Source: Kalmanozyma brasiliensis GHG001 (lineage: Eukaryota > Basidiomycota > Ustilaginomycetes > Ustilaginales). From it: a stretch of DNA of 64,000 bases. The notes under the pieces were generated by a model. That model ran no database searches. It worked only from the letters and a program-made list of their open reading frames with translations, and had not been told where the DNA came from. A program made the position numbers and the translations under genes. This document shows positions 61,301 through 64,000 of the stretch, one piece after another (the first letter of the stretch is position 1; each line of letters starts with the position of its first letter). The stretch spans positions 434,001-498,000 of the forward strand of contig NW_015961988.1 in the NCBI RefSeq assembly GCF_000497045.1, in the 5' to 3' direction.

Positions 61301-61716
61301 TCGGCAACATTGGCGAGTCCGCCGAGCTGTTTGCGGAAGAAGTACCGGTCGAAGAGCTCAACCTCACGGAGGACGACAAGATCATCAACGTCTTCCACTT
61401 TAGCAAGGAGCTGGCCCGGACGCACGGTGTACCATTCCGCTTCGTCGTCAAGCGCAACGAGCCCTTCCGCGAAACAAGGCGACGTCTACAGGAAAGGTTG
61501 GAGGTCCAGGAGAAGGAATTCGCCAAATTCCGTTTCGCCCTCGTCCAAAGCTCCACATACAAGCAACCCACCTACCTCGAAGACGACGATCTGCTCTACG
61601 AACACAAGTTCCAACCCGACGACGCCCTCGGATTGGACCACCTCGATAGGAGCGGCCGTGCCGCCAGATTCGGCAACGGCGCCGTCCAGGATAAGGGCAT
61701 TCGCATTCGTAGTTAA
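58363..61716 (+). CDS. UBP15: Ubiquitin carboxyl-terminal hydrolase, UBP15/USP7 family
   Basis: 1117 residues, single exon. An N-terminal MATH/TRAF domain is at about 52-190 (CTWKVKGWRTLDKRLTGPEF... GFTRFNEL). The USP catalytic core is at about 208-535: Cys box GLKNQGATCYMNSLLQSLFC with nucleophile Cys219, and His box HSGDLHGGHYFALLKP with His462. The C-terminal half contains the ubiquitin-like repeats of USP7, including VHLRQRLEDERLQMEARKRE as the linker helix and a conserved tail with LGLDHLDRS. The length is like yeast Ubp15 (1230) and fission yeast Ubp21/22. Known relatives deubiquitinate cell-cycle regulators and endocytic and peroxisomal proteins. The ATG at 58363 has a good context (ACACCATGG). 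Confidence 0.95.
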   Translation: MDPHLDPSTAMVDPNMDKNAAPMEVEEPVSVHDAKAFAEKHLADLGQEEEAFAVCTWKVKGWRTLDKRLTGPEFECGGHRWRILLFPFGNSNGQPNDMVSVYLDYADPKGSPEGWHVCAQFALVISNPQDPTIFSTSQAHHRFTAEEMDWGFTRFNELRKLAVPTDGRSRPIIENDCADVTAYVRVLKDPTGVLWHNFINYDSKKETGYVGLKNQGATCYMNSLLQSLFCTHYFRKAVYQIPTEGDIPSESVALALQRVFYLLQTSEQPVGTNELTKSFGWKSLDSFLQHDVQEFNRVLQEKLETKMKGTAADGAITRLFVGKMKSYLRCVNVDYESSRSEEFYDIQLNVKGMNTLADSFRDYVQTEMLEGDNKYHAEGYGLQDAKKGVIFENFPPVLHMQLKRFEYDIEKDSMVKINDRHEFPLEIDLADYLDKESPVSKEDWKYKLHGVLVHSGDLHGGHYFALLKPEKNSNWFKFDDDRVTPVTEKEVLEDNYGGEIPNGHPAGQIGARAPVRAMKRFTNAYMLVYVRERDIDEVLKPMAPEDTPVHLRQRLEDERLQMEARKREREEQHLYLTVKLITEDTFRGHQGFDLATFEERNLPATDLPTFRVLKNELYLNFKSRIAAQYNLSEDQLRMWVLVNRQNKTVRPDTVVPENDPNLTLETVRDRMASRQHDLRLFLEVVNGEIPNTEANPSMMIFLKYFDTSRQTLLGVSRVYVQRHMKVGDLAPTINELMRWPPATQVKLFEEIKPGMIEQMKPKATFSQSEIQDGDVICFQIELSEKDAHDYESQSLYSNPIQFYDFLQNQIKVLFKPRFEDVDYKAEFELTLSKKMTYDMMAAKAGERLKHDPFKLRFTTGNGPNGTPKTVLKRTANQTVNEIVSPSYIQGQASLLYYELLDVSIIELETKRNLKIYWTGANNKEDSVHQFLLPKTSTIAEVNEQLARQVKLTPNGSGKVRLFEAIHNGRQQREFLGVEMIGNIGESAELFAEEVPVEELNLTEDDKIINVFHFSKELARTHGVPFRFVVKRNEPFRETRRRLQERLEVQEKEFAKFRFALVQSSTYKQPTYLEDDDLLYEHKFQPDDALGLDHLDRSGRAARFGNGAVQDKGIRIRS

Positions 61717-64000
61717 GCACTCAGAGCTCTTCGGTTTCTCGTCACTTTTGCTCCCACTCATCTGCATATGCCAAGTGTTTCCGATCTCTTCGCTATTTCA
61801 TCACACATGTTCCGTTTCACGAAATGCAATTCTGGTCTTCCATATTGCTGTCGTCCAATCTGCGAGAGAGAGAGTACAAGTCTCTGTTCAGGGGAAGGAG
61901 GGGAGGAGCAGGGAATGCGAGGAAGGTGAGGGCGAAAAAGAAAAATGTGTTCGTCTTTCACCGACTAGAGACGTTCTACGAGAGAGAGAGACGTCCCTTG
62001 TCGGCATGCAACGAATCCGATCGATGATTTGAGGTGTCCCGTATCCGACATCAGCATGGCAAGCAACCTAACCGCCGCCGACGCAACGAGAACCAACAAC
62101 ATCGTATCAATAAGAAAACAAGGCGGCTTCCAGACCAAGAGTAGTCTCGCGTCGAGTTGGCCCCTTACTCTCCTGAGAAGAACAAGGGGACGCCACCGAT
62201 TGCACTCAAGCCTTCGCCTCCAAAGAGGCTGAGCATCCTCCTTGCCCCGAACGTGCGACCGAGCAAAAGCTGGCGCCGTTGACGGCCGTGCTGCCCCGGG
62301 AGTGGCACGACCAAAATGGTTTCCGCCTCCCGAGACAGCTGAACAAGATCCACTTTGGCGGCCCGATTCCATTCTCTACGCAACGTGGGACAGCTCCTCG
62401 TAGAGGCTTATCGCTCCATCCATCACAACTGCCGTCCCTTCGAGTGCGCGCAGCATCCCGATCCGCGCAGACTCTCACCAGATCCAAAGCGGGTCTGGGG
62501 TGCCCGGGCGCAGAACATGTACCATACCGACGCAGCTGACCTAGAGGCCGTCTACCCTCTTCCTTGCCCGGCCCATTTTTGGGTGGAGGGTGGTGTCTTG
62601 GGGTTGCTTTGCTCTAGCGCCGGCAGCCGGCATAGCGGGGCGAGACATGTCCGCGGGGCCTTTGTCGTACGTGAAACGGGGCTGCAGAGGTGACATAATG
62701 CCACCCAAACGCACTGTCGGAGGAGGGAGAGAAGGCCAGGAATCTAAAAGAGCGAGCGCTGAGATCCACGAGGCTTGACGAGAGTATCATTTCTGGTGTG
62801 GGCACTTTATGTCGTGAGCAACGAAGTGCTTCGACAGCCAGCACTTTTGAGCTTGAACTCGCCCAGCTAGAGCAGAGGTTACAAGAAGACGCCCGCGACA
62901 ACATCGGCCACCGACCTAGCCTAGGGCCAAGTAGACAGCACAAGGATCGTCGCGGTCCTTCCCGAGATCTTGACCGACCTCAGTCCTGATGGGCTGAAAA
63001 GACAGGAGGAGTACGCGGACCTTCCCACTCGCATGGGCCCGCCCAAGAGCGAGCCAGATTGAAGGCATGCCAAACAAGACATGCCGGCGAGTAACGGTGG
63101 CCTTTGGACTGGAAGCCGCTCTTGATTCGTGACTGACGATCTGTTGTTGGGGTTCTCGTAATGTCGACGGTGGTGTAGAGGAAGCATGGTATCAAAATCA
63201 GCGAAACTTACCAAAATGTGAGGGGAACGTATGGTGAGCGACGAGACCATGACAACATCTGTGGACTACGCAGACAGACCAGAGACATGCTGCTGGATGA
63301 CTTTGCTCTGCGAATCTCGCTTGTGTTTCCTCTTCGGCGCCATCGATACGCTCGATCAGACAAGCACATCTTTCCACGATGGCATGTCATGATCGCGTCC
63401 GGCTTGGATCGAGGAGGCACCGTCCGGAGACGATGGCAAGACTGCCCTTGCAGAGGCGTAGAGCGTTGTCCCAGCTAGGACGCTGCGGTCTGTTCTACAG
63501 AGCAGATGGCACCATCGTCTCGATCGCATCGCCATAGCTTGAAAAGGAGGGAGAAGGGTGATAAGAGGGGAAGAAGAGAAAGAAAGCCCACATGTGCGTG
63601 TCAAGAAAGGGCTGAGTTGTGACTTGTCAAAAAAGTGATTTCTTCCAGCTCACGTCGGTCAAAAAGTGTGACACAAGAGAGTGAGAAAGCCCGATCACGA
63701 AATTCCAAGATGTGAGATCGTGAAAGAGCGCTGAAGGTGCCGCGAGCACCCTTCGGCTTTCGGGACGCCTCGGATGGCCGACTTACGTGAAGACCTGACT
63801 ACGTTTCGGCTGAGCGATGCCATGTACCTGTGCGCTCGTTGTGTTGGCCTTCGACCTCTTCCCATGATCAAGTGACAGCTAGTATCGTATCGAGCGCTCC
63901 GTGCCATTCGAGGCACAGCGTTAAACCTCGCCGGACCGTTGAAGGTTTCTTCTTGAGCCGCCAACTTTTTTGGCTTGTGATTTAGGGTTTTGATTTTTCG
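61717..64000. other. 2.3-kb right-end region without a supported gene
   Basis: After the UBP15 3' UTR (AG-rich around 61865-61995) there are only short overlapping frames on both strands, none with a recognisable domain. A single TTAGGG-like hexamer near 63983 is not a telomere. The next gene may lie beyond the window edge. Confidence 0.5.

Noticed and set aside
60229..61425. 398-codon antisense frame inside UBP15
   Set aside because: Leu/Arg/Val-rich shadow created by GC-rich third positions of the USP gene; no family features.
63978..64000. TTAGGG near the window end as a telomere
   Set aside because: A single copy followed by TTTTGATTTTTCG; no tandem array.
1..64000. tRNA genes
   Set aside because: A by-eye scan for T-loop GGTTCRA-type boxes with matching acceptor stems gave none convincing; a covariance-model search would be decisive.

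Overview
This is nuclear DNA of a basidiomycete yeast or smut, most likely a member of the Ustilaginales (Ustilago, Sporisorium, Pseudozyma or Moesziomyces type). The evidence is the GC-rich coding sequence, mostly single-exon genes, the few short introns of 72-89 nt with GTRAGT-like donors and CTGAC/CTAAC-type branch points, and a purely fungal gene content (SOG2/RAM pathway, Zn2Cys6 regulator, Frm2/Hbn1 nitroreductase, JJJ1, COX12). Species assignment is an inference. I saw no mobile element with intact ends, no CRISPR array, no rRNA and no convincing tRNA.

Layout. 0-24.5 kb: 3' end of PWP2, NAD(P)HX epimerase, a Gyp7-type Rab GAP, a large Cep57-like coiled-coil protein, NSA1, N-myristoyltransferase, SOG2, a G-patch/zinc-finger protein of the RBM5/10 type, an unrecognised 484-residue protein and ALG2. 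24.5-35.4 kb: a small GPI-type secreted protein, dihydroceramide delta-4 desaturase, SWD2, a large Zn2Cys6 regulator and DSC3. 35.5-36.9 kb: a small accessory-looking patch with a promoter inverted repeat, a 76-residue cysteine-motif protein and what looks like the 3' half of a secreted-protein gene. 36.9-54.3 kb: JJJ1 carrying an internal ChaC domain, LUC7, a nucleolar FKBP, DIB1, a small hypothetical, an Ies4-like protein, PRP18, COX12 (unusually long second intron), HBN1/FRM2, PEX10 and a single-pass membrane protein with a cytoplasmic SH3 domain. 54.3-58.4 kb: 4 kb with no gene I can support. 58.4-61.7 kb: UBP15/USP7. The last 2.3 kb shows no gene.

The genes are mainly housekeeping. Ribosome biogenesis: PWP2, NSA1, JJJ1 and probably the FKBP. 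Splicing: LUC7, DIB1, PRP18 and the G-patch protein. Chromatin: SWD2 and the Ies4-like protein. Membrane and lipid: ALG2, DES1, DSC3 and Gyp7. They do not form an obvious pathway cluster. Neighbours almost always lie on opposite strands (24 of 28 adjacent pairs), giving alternating divergent promoters and short convergent 3' gaps. The most unusual feature is JJJ1 at 36913-39684: a complete ChaC glutathione gamma-glutamylcyclotransferase domain sits in frame between the two zinc fingers of the J-protein.
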